Made by a program: the position numbers and the translations under genes. A DNA stretch of 64,000 bases from Sphagnum compactum (taxonomy: Eukaryota; Bryophyta; Sphagnopsida; Sphagnales): the NCBI GenBank assembly GCA_965153455.1, contig OZ234498.1, positions 12,896,001 through 12,960,000 on the forward strand. Reading direction: 5' to 3'. This document shows positions 13,201-25,908 of this stretch, in pieces (positions within the stretch are counted from its first letter, which is position 1; every line of letters begins with the position of its first letter). Under the pieces are notes generated by a model, which saw only the letters and a list, made by a program, of their open reading frames with translations, searched no databases and was not told the origin of the DNA.

Positions 13201-15473
13201 CAAAGGGATGCCGGGATGTTCCCTGTTAGCTGGTTGTCGTCGAGCGCCAGGATCTGCAGCTTGGAGCAGTTGCCCAGCTCAGGAGGAATGGTAGCATTGA
13301 ACGCATTGGATGACAAGAGGAGGCTTGAAAGGTTTTGCCAGCTTCCAAACCATGAAGGCACAGCACCTGAGAGTGCATTGCCTTCAACAGAGAAGGAGAT
13401 CACACTGTGAAGCCCACTTAATTCATCAGGAATGGGACCACTTAGGCTGTTGAATGCCAAATCCAGTATCTGTAGCAGATAAACAATCCAACACTAATTA
13501 GTGGAGAGACACTGAATTTTTCATCACTTGTCACTTTGTCAATAGTACTTCTTCTTAATAAGCTGCCTGGCTCAAGTTGGAATGCCAACACTACCTTGGA
13601 TCATAACTTAGAAAAGAAACAAGAGCAATTTTCTCAATTTAAGCCTTTGAAAGAATTATCAACATTTGAGTGAATTTACATAAACAAGCGAGGATTAATA
13701 AAATTCAAAAATCAACACCCAATTGTTAGATTTATGGGGAGTTTCTCAAACTGCCCAATTTACACCAAGGAGATGATAAAATTGCAATACCCAGAAAGTG
13801 AAGCTAATTTAATGCATTACAGCAGATGGAACAAGCAGTTCATCACATAATAGCTCTACTCCTCCGTAGGGCAAAAGTTCAAACCAGCACGAACGTGTTC
13901 TGTAAAAGTTCCCAAAAAATGAACTCTCACAGTTCTGGTTTGAACACACTGAAGCCTAGTGAACACTGATCCCCGAAAATGTTGGAGCAAATGAAAACTA
14001 TCCCTAATTTCCACAAATCCAAATTACACTAATTTGGTGGAAAGATTAACAGCAGACAGGCAGGCAGGCAGGCACAATCAGTAATACGATGATGAAAACA
14101 TAATTAATTAAGGCAAGAGATTAACAAATCACCAAATTTTGGTTTATGCAAGGTGTTCATTTTGTAAAGTTGGTGGGGGGTGAAAGGGGGTATGTATGTA
14201 TATATACTAGACTGACCTGCAAGCTTGTGCAATTGCCAAGAGATGTGGGAATGGAGCCATTCAACTGTGCACTTGGCAAATTGAGTGTGACAAGCTTACT
14301 CAATCGCCCAATGGATGGTGGGATAGAACCTGAAAAGAAATTGCCACCGAGGTCGAGTTTCTCCAACTGGATCAGCTGGGAAATTTCGACGGGGATTGAG
14401 CCTGTGAGATGACAATTCCCCAGGTAAACATTCTGCAAATTCACCAAGTTGCCAATCTCCTTGGGGATGGTACCAGTCAGACCTGAATTTGCACCAAGGT
14501 CGAGCTCCACCAGTGATTGCATCCCCCAAATCTCGTCAGGTATGTTGCCAGAGAACGAATTGTTGCTCAAATCCAAGTAGGACAAATTGTACAAGCTTGC
14601 AAAGAGAGGAGAGATGGGTCCTGAGAAGAGATTCCCACTCATGTCCATGTGTACAAGCTGTGTCATCCCGTTGACCGCAGGCATATCTCCCGTGAGAGAA
14701 TTCCCACTGAGATCCAAGTACTGGAGCTTCACAAAAGCTTGGAAGATGTTTGCAGGCAGTACAGGACCTGACAAGGAGTTGAAGCTCAAGTCCAGCAATT
14801 GTAGCTGGGTTAAGCTCTGGAGACTGCTTGGGATGGAACCCTGGAAAGAGTTGTAGCTCAAAACCAAACTCTGCAAGCTTGTCATGTTGCCAAAACCAGA
14901 TGCAATCAGGCCAGAGAACAGATTGTAGCTCAAGTCCAAGTACTGAAGAGAAGAAGACAGGTTAGACTTTGAAGCGAAGAAGGAAACAGGAACAACTCCA
15001 GAGAGTTGGTTCGAGTTCAAATCCAAGTACTGTAATGCAACTAGATTTCCAATTTCGGTTGGGATTGTTCCTGTGAAGGAGTTGGAGCTCAGATCCAGAT
15101 GCTGCAGAGTTGTGATGGAGAAAAGCTTGGGAGCCAGAGTGCCAGAAAGACCCAGTTGGTGAAGACTCACTCCTGAGACTTGCCCCAAGCTGTTGCAGGT
15201 AACTCCTGTCCAGTGACATGGTCCTTGCATGTCAGGAGCTGCTAGCACCCAATCTGGATATGGATCTGCTCCTTGCCATGTAGTTCCTTGCTTGAATGCC
15301 CATAATGCTGCTACGTCATTGTCGTCGACCACAGATGCAGCTGCTGCAGTAACAACCATGACAACTTGAAGGTGGTTTCTTCTTCCAGCTGGACGGCCTA
15401 CAAGAAACAGTAGCAGCAGTAGAATCAGCAGCAGCAGCAGCAGCTTGATGAAGCTCCATGATCTCTGAGCCAT
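10252..15473 (-). CDS. EMS1/EXS-type leucine-rich repeat receptor kinase
   Basis: Three exons: 14217-15473, 11349-13469 and 10252-11193, joined in phase 0 at GT-AG sites. From the ATG at 15473 the product is 1439 aa; an in-frame ATG at 15572 would add 33 residues, but the 15473 start places a Leu-rich signal peptide at residues 1-26. An LRR cap with CHWTGVTC is followed by some thirty plant-type LRRs, an unusual run of nine Asp, a membrane segment (near residue 1035) and a kinase domain. The kinase keeps GDGGFGTVY, the AIKKL lysine, HRDIKASN, DFG and GTFGYIPPEY, so it should be active. The kinase closely resembles EMS1, an LRR-X relative of BRI1 that perceives the TPD1 peptide in anthers. It is longer than the roughly 1190 aa of Arabidopsis EMS1. 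Orthology versus paralogy needs a tree. Confidence 0.85.
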
Positions 15474-15573
15474 CAACTGTCCAGGAAGCTGAGCAAAAGC
15501 AGCAGTAACAACAAACTGGGTGGTGGTTCTTCTTCTTCCAATGCTGATCATGAGCTGCTTCATCAAGCTCATG

Positions 15574-16390
15574 GAGCTAGAGAAGATTGATACCCATCAC
15601 TCTGAGCTGCTTTTGAAGCTTCTGAAGCTTCTTCTTCCTCTGACCATGAAGCTGAAAACTTAGACTCAAAGCTGAAGTTCTCTCACCATAAGTCTTGGTC
15701 CCATGAAGCTGAAAGCTTAGACTCAAAGCCTAGACTTTTCTCTTAGTAACTCCTTCTCTTCTTGAGCAGGAACCGATGAAAACATTCTCCATAGCTGGCA
15801 ATGTAACAGTGCTCAAGGGAAGTTCAGCTTCTGAACTCTAGACTTGCTTGAGCTTCATGTTCTCATGATGAAAACTAAGCAGCCTTGGAAAAGATCCATG
15901 GAAAAGCACAAGACATGGGAATGGACATATTTTAATGCCCTCATCAGCAAGTCTTCTTCATGGCCAAGACTCTCTTGATTGTCTGTCTGTCACAAGCCCT
16001 CCCTTTTTTTTTGATCTGAAAATCCAGCTTGATCATCATCATCATCATTTGCCACATATATAGCAGGCACATGAGCAACTGTGGAAATTAAGAAGCCAGA
16101 GACATATCAGCAATGTGTGCAAAGGAGCCAAATTTTTTTTGATTGCTCAATGCAGGCTGTCAAGCACTGATCCTACTGATCCTAGCTAAGTTTTGCAGAT
16201 AGAAGAATTTCCTCCTCAGCTGCAGCTTCAGAAAATCTGCAGGACCCCATCACAGTCTCCATGGAGACTCTGGTAGACTCACAGTCTACACAAAATTTTA
16301 CCATGAGTTTATCAAAGATTTCAAACTCCTCCAGCTCCTCCAAAGCTTGATCATCTGCAGCTCAATGATGATAGCAGAAGATCAGCAGCT
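15574..16390 (-). promoter_or_regulatory. 5' flank of the receptor kinase gene
   Basis: This is the presumed leader and promoter of the minus-strand kinase gene. A short direct repeat containing CATGAAGCTGAAA and TTAGACTCAAAG occurs at about 15643 and 15702. No convincing TATA box was assigned. Confidence 0.35.
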
Positions 16391-16532
16391 ATGAAATCAA
16401 AGCCAGAGATCATCAGCTGCACAATGTGCAAGAAGCCAAAACTTCTTGATGCATGCTGCAGGACCTTGTCAACTCCTAGCTCGCTAGCTAGCTGCAACAA
16501 ACCAGAATTTCCTCAGCTCCAGAATCTGCAGT

Positions 16533-16565
16533 TCCTCCTCCTCCTCCTCCTCCTCCTCCTCCTCC
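16533..16565. repeat. (TCC)n microsatellite
   Basis: About eleven TCC units in a row; it makes a spurious poly-Leu or poly-Gly stretch in translated frames. Confidence 0.9.
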
Positions 16566-17094
16566 AGCAGCTGGTCTACCTCTTTCTCTTTTTTCCTCTT
16601 CTTTTCCAAGCTTTGAATATGTGGCAACAAAGAAAGAGGACTGATGTAAACAGTGTAAGTCTAATATTTCTTCTTGCAAAAGCATCAACAAAACAACTGA
16701 TCAACCCAATGGGTGTTTGGTTGCTGCTTTGACTCCCGACACACTCAAATGCACAAGTTCTACCACAAAGAGTCCAGAAAGAGCTACTAAGGAGATATGT
16801 GTGTGTGTCTGTGTGTGTGTCTCTCTCTCTGCAACCCAAATCAGAGCATTTCCTCTCTTGGGTTTTGCAGCTAAAAGCTCCACAAAATTTTCCCAACAGA
16901 TTTACAACAGTAATAAGAGAAAGCTACCTCTCTCTCTCCCACTCTCACTCTCATTTTGCTCACTATTACAGCAGATCAAACTCTCACTGGAAGATAATGT
17001 CATATCTAACAGGGGTCAAGAAAGTAACATAATCTACCACCCCAGACCTCAAACTACCAAGAAGAAGGTATTTAAATTTTTGACACATATGAGT

Positions 17095-17400
17095 GTATTG
17101 TGTGTGTGTGTGTGTGTGTGTGGAAGGTGCCTATAATTTCATGTGAGTGTATTGGGTGTCTCTGTATGTGTATGAAACATTTCATGTGAGTGTATTGGGT
17201 ATCTCTGTATGTCTGGAAGGTTTCATGTGAGAGTTGTGTATTGGGTGTCTGTCTGTATGTGTATGTGGAAGGTTTCATGTAAGAGTGTGTGCAGCATTGG
17301 TTGTCTCTGTATGTGTGTATGTGAAAGGTTTCATATGAGTGTGTACATATTGGGTGTCTTTGTGCCAGTTTTCAAAGTACATCATATTTTTCATTTCATG
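17095..17400. repeat. (TG)n tract and degenerate TG-rich minisatellite
   Basis: A (TG)n run at about 17101-17123 is followed by roughly five degenerate units of 50-60 bp built around TTCATGTGAGTGTATTGGGT and TCTCTGTATGTGTATG. The open frames here come from the repeat and I do not call them genes. Confidence 0.8.
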
Positions 17401-18029
17401 CGAATGTGCGTGTCTTGGGTGCTCGGCATTATTATAGTAGACACATGAACAAAACCAGCACGTGAGTACCAACCTAACTTATATACCCTAGGTACCCATC
17501 TCTCTTTCTTTGTGTTTCCAGAAGAGTAATGTCATCATTGTCTAGTTAAAAACTCATCAAGAAGAGGGACAGGGTGGGGGAGGGGGTTTTAGGGTTTAGG
17601 TGAACTCTAGGTTGGGAAGTCTAGACTCTGGACTCTGGACTCTGGACCCAATCAATCCATTTACTTCTTCTTTATATGTTCTTTCTCTTTGTCTACCCTA
17701 GGTGGTGGTGCTGGTGGTCTTCTTCTTCTTCTTCTGCTTCTTCTTGCTTGTTGTAGGCTATGGGGTTATGATTCATTGCCAACAAGTGCAAGTTAAAAGT
17801 GGTGTAGTTGAGATATGATTAACTGGAATCCATCAATGCAGTCCAATAACAGATCTTGTGATTACCATTTTTACATAAAAAGATTGAAAGAGGAGGTCAG
17901 AAAAATGAAACCAGTGTTGTGCAGGTATCCGAAAGAAAGAAAAATGGCATCAAACCAACCCCCAACCAGACCAGTTATCATGGCAGTTCTTTGATCTCAT
18001 AACCGCAGGTCTCTGAAAATCACAGAACC

Positions 18030-18032
<3 letters not shown>

Positions 18033-18062
<30 letters not shown>
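18033..18062. repeat. (TC)n microsatellite
   Basis: About fifteen TC units, followed directly by a short (TA)n run. Confidence 0.9.
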
Positions 18063-18065
<3 letters not shown>

Positions 18066-18119
18066 ATATATATATATAACCATCGTTCTCAAAACCATTA
18101 AAAAACAGAAGTTCATAAC

Positions 18120-18500
18120 CGATGGTTCTTTGCCCGTTCCTTCATGAGAACCAGCACCCACCAGCGCACCATGAAGGATGGATGGTAAGTGGTGAGGAAA
18201 CCAGTTTTCTGTTGGGTTCCCAGTTCTGTAGTAACTAACCATGGTGGTTAGCTCCCGTTGGTAGGTTGTTAGTAGGTAGGTAGTAAAAACAGCCCTTCTC
18301 TATGTATAAACCATCTACTTACTTATTAATTACCTATTTTCCTACCTATCTACCTAAATATATATGAGATGTATTTCTTACAAGAATTAGTTACCGAGGT
18401 GAAACCAAATATTAATGCAGTTGAGGTTCATCCATAACTGAGTAATAATAGACATCCAGTGGATGGCACATTGGTGGGTGCTGGTTCACTATGGCCCCCC
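18120..18500 (+). repeat. dispersed repeat, copy 1
   Basis: This segment shares several blocks with 27800-28170 in the same orientation (for example GAAGGATGGATGGT and later GGTGAAACC...TCATCCATAA), and its middle part matches 25118-25240 in inverted orientation. It contains many CTACCTA/CTTACCTA-like short motifs. The family is unknown and no coding capacity is visible. Confidence 0.65.
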
Positions 18501-21500
18501 TTACCTATGTAAGAACAATCTAGATGTATCTACTTATTTAAATTCACTTATATTTTTTTGGTTATTTATCTACCTATTTACCTACCTACTTACCTACCTA
18601 CTTAGAGTAAGGACATATAGACCTTCAATCAAATTATTAAAATTTATTTAAGTTTTTTTGTTATTTATCCATCTACTTATTTACCTACCTAGATTAAGGG
18701 CATATAAACGTTCAATCATGTTGTCTTTCCTAGGTATGTTGTTGTAATAGAATGAAATTTATGAGAAATACGAGACATCAACCCACAAGGAGGAACATCT
18801 CAAGGGTTTTGGTTTCCTTCTTTGGAAGTTGATGTCCATTATTTTCTCATTTCCAAGGAACAAGAAGGAGATCCAATAGTGGAAGAATTTGAGGTTCAAA
18901 ATGTGAATGGTAGACCACCTATTGAGAGATTTTTTATTTTTTAATTTTTTGAGCTTTCACAAGAATTTTGTTCATGCCTTTCAAGAGCAAATAGACTATG
19001 TCAATCTCTTTTGAAATATCTTAAAAGATAGAGAATCATATGTATATTCTTACCAACACACACAATACAATAATTAAAATTTCAAAATCTTCATATATTT
19101 GATTTTTTTTCCCAATGAAAGGCATTTGTTTCCTTTTTAAGAATTGTACAATCCTTAAGTGAATCAAGTCATGTCAAATTTGAGATTTTGAAATGGACTC
19201 AAAATGGTAATGTACATCCATGAGTCGTCTACTAATGCAATTTGCAAATAAAAATGACATTACACCAAAAATATCATTTTCTAACTAATTTTATATTATT
19301 ACAAGTGGATAAACAATTAAAAATTCCAATGATGATGATAATTGGAACTAGTTTATGTAGACCGGGTATAAGGTTTTTTTTCGTCACTAAGACAATTACA
19401 CCATGGTCGTTGACCTTGACAATTATAAATGGTTGCATGGTCAACAATTATGCACCAAAATGAACAAAATTTGACAATTATGTGCCAAAATGATAGAAGT
19501 TCAGGCAGTTTTTTTTTTTGTCATTTTTATTCAATTTTTATTTTCTTGGTTGTTTGTCCCACCTTTGCTTATGTAAGCACCATCACACCATGTTGATTTT
19601 TCGCAAGGAAAAAAGGAAGAATAAGTAGAGGAAGAAGAAAAGAAGGCAATGGAGTGGTTGTGCGGTTCCTTTTTTGTTAGATAGGTTCCCAAGAGGTGCA
19701 AACACAGCTCTTGAAAAATCTTGAGAAAGCTGGAGAACATGGTGAAGAAGAATCGATGCTGAAATGTTTGTCACCAAATCTGGGGCAATCTAAGGCATGG
19801 TATTGAAGTGAAAAACATCCCTGAAGAAGGATGTTTTGCTAATCATTCCAGCAACAACGTTAAATATCGGCATTGCTCATAGACCAAAGCATGAATTCAG
19901 GTAAGCGGGTGTGGCTCAAACTCCTCCTCTCGTTTTTGTAAAACATATGACTTTTTCTGACTCCAGACACATCCCATTCCTTAATTCACACACATTGTTA
20001 TCATATCATTTGTTTATTTATTTGGTCCTCATTTTCATTGTTACAAGTCTAGAAAGTCCACATGTATCAGGTGAATAGAAAACATGGAAAATAGATAGAT
20101 AATTTCTACCAACAATAAGTTGAGCCACAAGGGGAATGAGAAAGCAATCAGGTGATGAAAGTCTTGCCTTTTCAAAAATGAACTCCAAGGGTTCTCTTTC
20201 CAACAATTTAAGGTTTGGTCCTCATGACATTGCTGTGAACAACCAAAGCTTTACTTTTTGTTATCATAAGCTATTAATCTAGATGATGATGAAGGTGTGA
20301 GAATCTTTTGATTGCTTGTAGAACTTGTGAATGTGAGCTTATTTGTTACATATGGGTTGAATCCTTGTGTTGTTAACAATGTTACAATATGACCAACACA
20401 AAGAAGGCAAGTTGGTTATTAGGGTTTGGTGCCCATGATAATAGTGGTGTTGTGATGGCAACAAAAGATGTAGCATCATTATAGAAGAAGGATATGGTTA
20501 TGATGTTCGAAAGAAGGTGTAGTAGCAATGGGACAATGTTGTTCAACATGAGGAAAACCTTGATGCAAGGGTTCAAAGGTGTTTGCCACAAAGTTTAGGA
20601 AAGGCTTTACAAAGCTTGTGATACCAATGTTTGGATTGAACCTGACAAATGCAACTCAATTGTTTGAGTCAAGGAACAATGTGCAACTTGGTGGCTCTGT
20701 GAGTGCCTTCATCATGGAGAAAGATTCCATGCATATGATTGCAACATAGGCATGGCATCATTACATCCAACCTTGAAGCAACAAATGATTTATCAGATCC
20801 TTGAATAAGCATTTTGCCAATTTGAACTAAAAGTGTGATTCCAACATGCTTTGATAGTGTTGTGTGATGGTTACTTGGAAGTATGAAGACAGTGCTTTTG
20901 AAGAAGTTTGTTACACTATGCCAACAACTTCTCTCTATCACTAATTCTTGCATGTTCATCAAGGAATCCTTGACAATTGAGAATGTTGTTGTAGACTAGT
21001 AGCAATCACATTATAATAACCAATGCATTATTGTATTTCTATTAGCATACATTCCACATATACATATGACAATCAATATGGAGTATTGATGTCACTTGCA
21101 TACTCATCAGAAAAAGTTCTTACATGCCAAGAAGGAACTCTAGACTTGGAATAAAGGATTTCCTTACTACTAACTACCCTTTAGTATAGAAGATCTTGCA
21201 CAATGAATAGAAGTTTCAAATAGTTTGTTAATTAAAGTTGTTGTATGCAATATGTGAACTTTTAAATCTTTGTATTTGTTTTCATGAAACATTCCCAATT
21301 CATAGAGTATTGAAACAAAATTGCTTTATCATCACTGGTAAAGTGAAGTAGCACAAAGCCCAAGTGGTATAAATGATGTGTCCAAATCAATTAAAATGGC
21401 ATAAGCGATTAATATAGTCAATAAAAACTAATTGTAAAATGACATTTCTAGGGTAGTGTTAACACAAAAGTACCCTATTCACATGCATCAAAATTATTTA

Positions 21501-21782
21501 AACAATAGCCACTCAATTTGAAAAAACAAAAAGAGCTAACACAAAGTGTAATTTGTTAAACATCTATTTATGAAGCAAGGTAGTTTGTTTTGTTTTTTGT
21601 AATTATGAGATCCACCAAACTAGGGTGTTTTAGATTGTGTTCTTGTTATATTTTAAAAACTTTCAATGAGGAGGGGTGCATTAGCTTAATTTCATGACGT
21701 TTGAATTTGTGGTGAATTTTTTTTGAATATTGAATTTTTTCACTAAAAATTAAATTAAATCATAATTAAAGTTTTCAAAAAA
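18500..21782. other. AT-rich gene-poor DNA
   Basis: There are scattered short frames but none with recognisable motifs or a chain of exons. One stretch near 18800-18930 has a longer open frame without a family match. Confidence 0.5.
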
Positions 21783-22205
21783 ATTGGGATGTACTTTTGG
21801 TGTTGTTGGAAATATCTTGAGGAGTAAGATTTAATGGAATATATTTCGTAAGATTTGGATTAAGGATGGGGAGATATTGAATTTTAAGTATTTTTTTCAC
21901 CAAAAATTCAAATAAATCACAAAATTCAGGCTTTGGAAGGAAGAATCAATTGAGAATGTGGTCACACTTGAGGTCTACCATTCAATTCAAGAATGAAGAA
22001 TTGGGATGTGCCTTCAGTATTGTTGGAAAGATTTCAATGAACAAGATTTAATGGAATTTATTTCGTAAGTTTTGGACTTAGGATGTGGGAAATATTAAAT
22101 TTTAAATGATTTGTGTCACTACAAATTCAAATAAATTACAAAGAACCAAGCTTTGGAAAGAGAAATCAATTAAGAATGTTGTCATTCTTCAAATTTTGGA
22201 TATAA
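21783..22205. repeat. tandem duplication, unit about 217 bp
   Basis: Two diverged copies begin ATTGGGATGT at 21783 and 22000. They share TTTAATGGAAT, ATTTCGTAAG and the pattern AATTCAAATAAAT in the same order. A shorter partial copy may precede them at about 21690. Confidence 0.75.
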
Positions 22206-23616
22206 GGTCTAGGGTTTAAGAATTTAACCTTAAACCCTAAACCTCACAAAACAATTTTCATATGTTGAGTTTCCCTCATTTTGAAATGGGTTCACACTTG
22301 GGCCAATGGCACATGTCACACTAGTGACCATTAAAATAACATCTTCGTATAAGGTTTTGGATTGTCCAAGAATTCCAAACAACAATATTTTTTATTTAGC
22401 TTTAAGCTTATAATTTTGCTCGGTCCATGACTCGGTTTTCTTTTAAAGGACTTCTTCAATGTGATTGTGAACTATGTGCTTAAATAAAAGGAGGCTATTT
22501 AGTCAAGAGATTTTTTTTTGATGTTTAATGCACCACTTTGTTTGTGATGATGAGACTTTTAATAGTTGATAACAAACATGACTTGCATTCATGTTGGCGT
22601 TTCATTGCTTCTTTGAATACTACTTCAACTTGTAATTAAATATGCAAGGCTAATGTTCAAATAAATTGTTCAACCCATTTACAAGAAAATGCAACCTATT
22701 TACAAAAAATATTGCTCAAAGTACATCCATTTTTGTCCTTGTCCAAGTTGGCCAAAATGTCATTGTGGACAAGTCAATTTCAACATGCCCAATGTCTTTT
22801 TAACAAAGATTTATATACATCAACACTTTAATAATTGCTAGCAAAGGTGCATGAACTTCACACTTTACACCCAAATCTTATGTCCACATAGTCATTTACA
22901 AATTGGCTATGTTTTAAGAAAACATCACAACAATTGGAAACTTGTTCATGCTTAGAATTGTAGTTAACTTGAAGAAGATAACCCAATGGGAAAAGGAAAT
23001 AAACAATAAGCAATGAGAGAAGTTTGACATTGTAGCAACTACCATAACTAAACGATAAATATTGTAATGCAATAATTTTAAAAAAAAAAAGTCATCACAA
23101 GTGGAATCTTGATGCATTGTGTCATGAAAAGACACACGTTAATTTGTTTTTTCATATCCATGTTGGTGGGTATGGGAAAAAGAATGAAATAATAATTAAA
23201 ATTTAGCTAGTTATTAGAAAATTAGGTGTTAAAGAAAAGGAGTTATTAGGAAAGAAGTGAGAAAATTAAGATTGAAAATGAAATATTTATCTTAAAAATT
23301 GTTTATGAAATTGTTCAGGGACAACCACTTGAAGGATTATGCAAAATCAATTGTCTTGAGATGAGTATACAACCAAAAAATTAAAATGCAAAATCTCCAA
23401 TTATACTAATTCCTTGAAATTTCTCATCACTAGAACTTAATAACCTCTCTCTTTGCAAACCTATCTACTAATTAACCCCTTTCCCTTGCGCATTGACATG
23501 AAAAAGGCACAATTTTTGAATCCAACATTAACTAGTTATTTGAAAACCCACCCACCCACCCTTAAGCGCAATCAATGGTTATTACCCAATTTTTTTGATA
23601 ACTTACTCAACACTCA

Positions 23617-23620
<4 letters not shown>

Positions 23621-23665
<45 letters not shown>

Positions 23666-23708
23666 TATTGGTATTGATAACCTGTGTGAGTTATCAATAT
23701 CAATATAT
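23621..23708. repeat. (AT)n tract plus palindromic hairpin
   Basis: A (AT)n run (23621-23663) adjoins an inverted repeat whose left arm GATATTGGTATTGATAAC (23664-23681) pairs with GTTATCAATATCAATATAT (23690-23708) around an 8-base loop. Single-arm versions of the GATATTGATAAC motif also occur near 26040 and 55165, which hints at a dispersed element end. Confidence 0.75.
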
Positions 23709-23997
23709 CCTCCCAAATTCTTTTTTAAAAAATTTTAATTTAAAAAAAAAATTCTAGTGGCTTCCTAAGTTAGGACTTTCTTCTATGTCCATCAAAAGAG
23801 GCACTTGGTTGACTGACTGACTCCAAAGAAGCCAAAACAAGCAAACAAAAGAGTAGATACACAAATGCAATGATGGGAATGGCCATAACTTAATTAACCT
23901 GACCTGACCTGACCTGACCAGACCTGACCAGCATCTGGGGTTGGTGTTTCAGAAAGGCCAAAAGAAAAAGGCTCTCAAATAAGCAGTTGTTTGCCAG

Positions 23998-25600
23998 TAG
24001 CAAAATTGAATGTAAAAAAAAGTGGTGTGTCATTGCCATTTAGGCAAAAGAAGAATTATGAAAATTCAAATAATTTCACCAATGCAAAAATATAATCTTA
24101 AAAAAAAAATCCTCTAAAAGAAACCAAAATAAATCCTTCAAGATATTATTATTTATAACTATATTATAACTAATCTCAAGTTTCAACACAAGCCAAAATA
24201 TCATCTTTCAAAAATCCTCATACAAAAAATAGACCTAATATTACATAGGGGCCTATAAAAATCCCTTAAGCTACTATACTCTATAATGAATCTAAACACA
24301 ATATCCTTCTTGCCTTGGTAGTAGGCAAGGCCAACAAACCAGAGCGTACAAGGGAGTCCCACCCCGAGTGGATGGTTGGGTTATTTTGACTATGTGGGAC
24401 CCAACACAAGTCAAAAAAACACAAGTCAAAAAAACAAACTGGTTCTGTTCTGGAACATGATTTGGTTCCTTTGCCCTCGATGCTGACCCAGTTTGGCCCC
24501 AAGCTAAGCTAATGGACGTGCATGTGTAAATTTTGGGTGCACCCATCCAATTGATGGGTTGTTTTGAAGTCTACCCATCTACTTGTTGGGTTTCTTCTCA
24601 AAATATGAATGTTGGGTAACTGATTTAATTATGCCTCTATATCATTTTTTTTATTTTTTTTTTTGGGTTGTCACTTGCCTTTTTGTTTCACAAGGTCTCT
24701 CATATCACTATGAAATATAAAAAAAAAACAATTTATGTGACTAATTTTTAAAATGAAATTTGTTTGATAAACATACAAATAATTAGCTTCTTTTAAATCT
24801 TGTTAAAATGAGATTTTTGAAAAATTGATCTTTAGAAAAATCATGCAAGAATTGATTAAAATAAAACATGTAAATTTGAAATTCTTTTTTGAGATATAAA
24901 TGATTTGATGTTAATTTTTAAAACTTTAATAATAAGGCTTTGATGAAAATTTAATTACAAAAATCATAATGAAATTAACTTTTAATTGATTAATTTGTTT
25001 GTATTGTTGTTGTTTTTTATGTTATAGAAATTTATTATATTGCCCTAAGATAGTAGACATGCATGTATGGGGGCAAACATAACTAGTTACTCAATTGTGG
25101 ATGAAACATCAACTGAGTTAATATTTGGTTTCACTTAGGTAACCAATTCTGTAGGAAAATAGGTCTCATACATAGGTAGACATGTAAGAAAATAGGGTAA
25201 TTACTAGGTTTAAGTAGATGGTTTATACATACGTAAACCCTAAACCCTTAACAAGTTCCAAAGTTCAAATTGAAAAAAGTCCTAACCCTAGTCTCCTCGT
25301 GGCCTAGGGTGAACTTGCACCTACACCCGTGAACTTCACCTTTGGCCCTCTATGTAATATTAGGTCTATTTTTTTATATGAGGATTTTTGAAAGATGATA
25401 TTTTGGCTTGTGTTGAAACTTGAGATTAGTTATAATAGAGTTATAATAATAAATATCTTGAAGGATTTATTTTGGTTTCTTTTAAAGGATTTTTTGAAGA
25501 TTATATTTTTGCATGGTGAAATATTTGCGTTTCCATAATTCTTCTTCTTTTGCCTTAAGATATACTTTTTTAATGTAAATGTTAGTGACACACTCCTTGT
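23998..25600. mobile_element. foldback element with arms of about 210-250 bp
   Basis: The left arm (about 24010-24250) and right arm (about 25360-25580) are inverted copies. Examples are GGCAAAAGAAGAATTATG on the left against CATAATTCTTCTTCTTTTGCC on the right, and CAAGTTTCAACACAAGCCAAA against TTTGGCTTGTGTTGAAACTTG. The interior of roughly 1.1 kb is AT-rich without a recognised gene. A further copy of the left arm and adjoining sequence lies alone at 48170-48400. Target-site duplications were not resolved. Confidence 0.7.
25118..25240 (-). repeat. dispersed repeat, inverted partial copy 2
   Basis: On the minus strand this matches the middle of the 18120-18500 repeat, including ATAAACCATCTACTT and GTGAAACCAAATATTA. 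It lies inside the foldback element, so it probably inserted there or was captured by it. Confidence 0.65.
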
Positions 25601-25743
25601 TTTACCAAGTTTTTAGAGCAATTCATTACAAGAGAGAGTGACTTCTATCACACAAAGAAAGGCCCGCGGTGGCTCGGGACATATGTATGAGGTAAACTGG
25701 ATTGGTTTCATCCCGTACGATGTACAAATTGTGACGGTTTTTT

Positions 25744-25836
25744 TGTGGCAGGGTCTTTTACATTCATTCATTGTGTCATAATAAACATCCCAATTTGTAC
25801 ATTAACACAATAAATGAATGTAAAAGAGCTGCCACA
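25744..25836. repeat. long hairpin
   Basis: The left arm (25744-25776) and right arm (25805-25836) are inverted copies with few mismatches; both contain TGTGGCAG-type and CTTTTACATTCATT-type blocks, with a loop of 28 bases. It may be a small palindromic MITE or give a hairpin RNA. Confidence 0.7.
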
Positions 25837-25887
25837 ATAAACGGCAAAATTCAAAAACACTAAACATTTTATGATAATTTTTTAATA

Positions 25888-25908
25888 ATAATAATAATAA
25901 TAATAATT
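25888..25908. repeat. (AAT)n microsatellite
   Basis: Short run of AAT units. Confidence 0.85.

Noticed and set aside
12274-13410. Plus-strand open frames of about 100 residues opposite the LRR exon
   Set aside because: They are antisense shadows of the repeated LRR codons on the minus strand.
16391-16732. 113-residue frame with a poly-Leu segment resembling a membrane protein
   Set aside because: The Leu run is the (TCC)n microsatellite, and the rest has no family features; it lies in the upstream flank of the kinase gene.
17072-17472. His/Thr-rich frames on both strands
   Set aside because: They arise from the TG/CA-rich minisatellite and its (TG)n tract.
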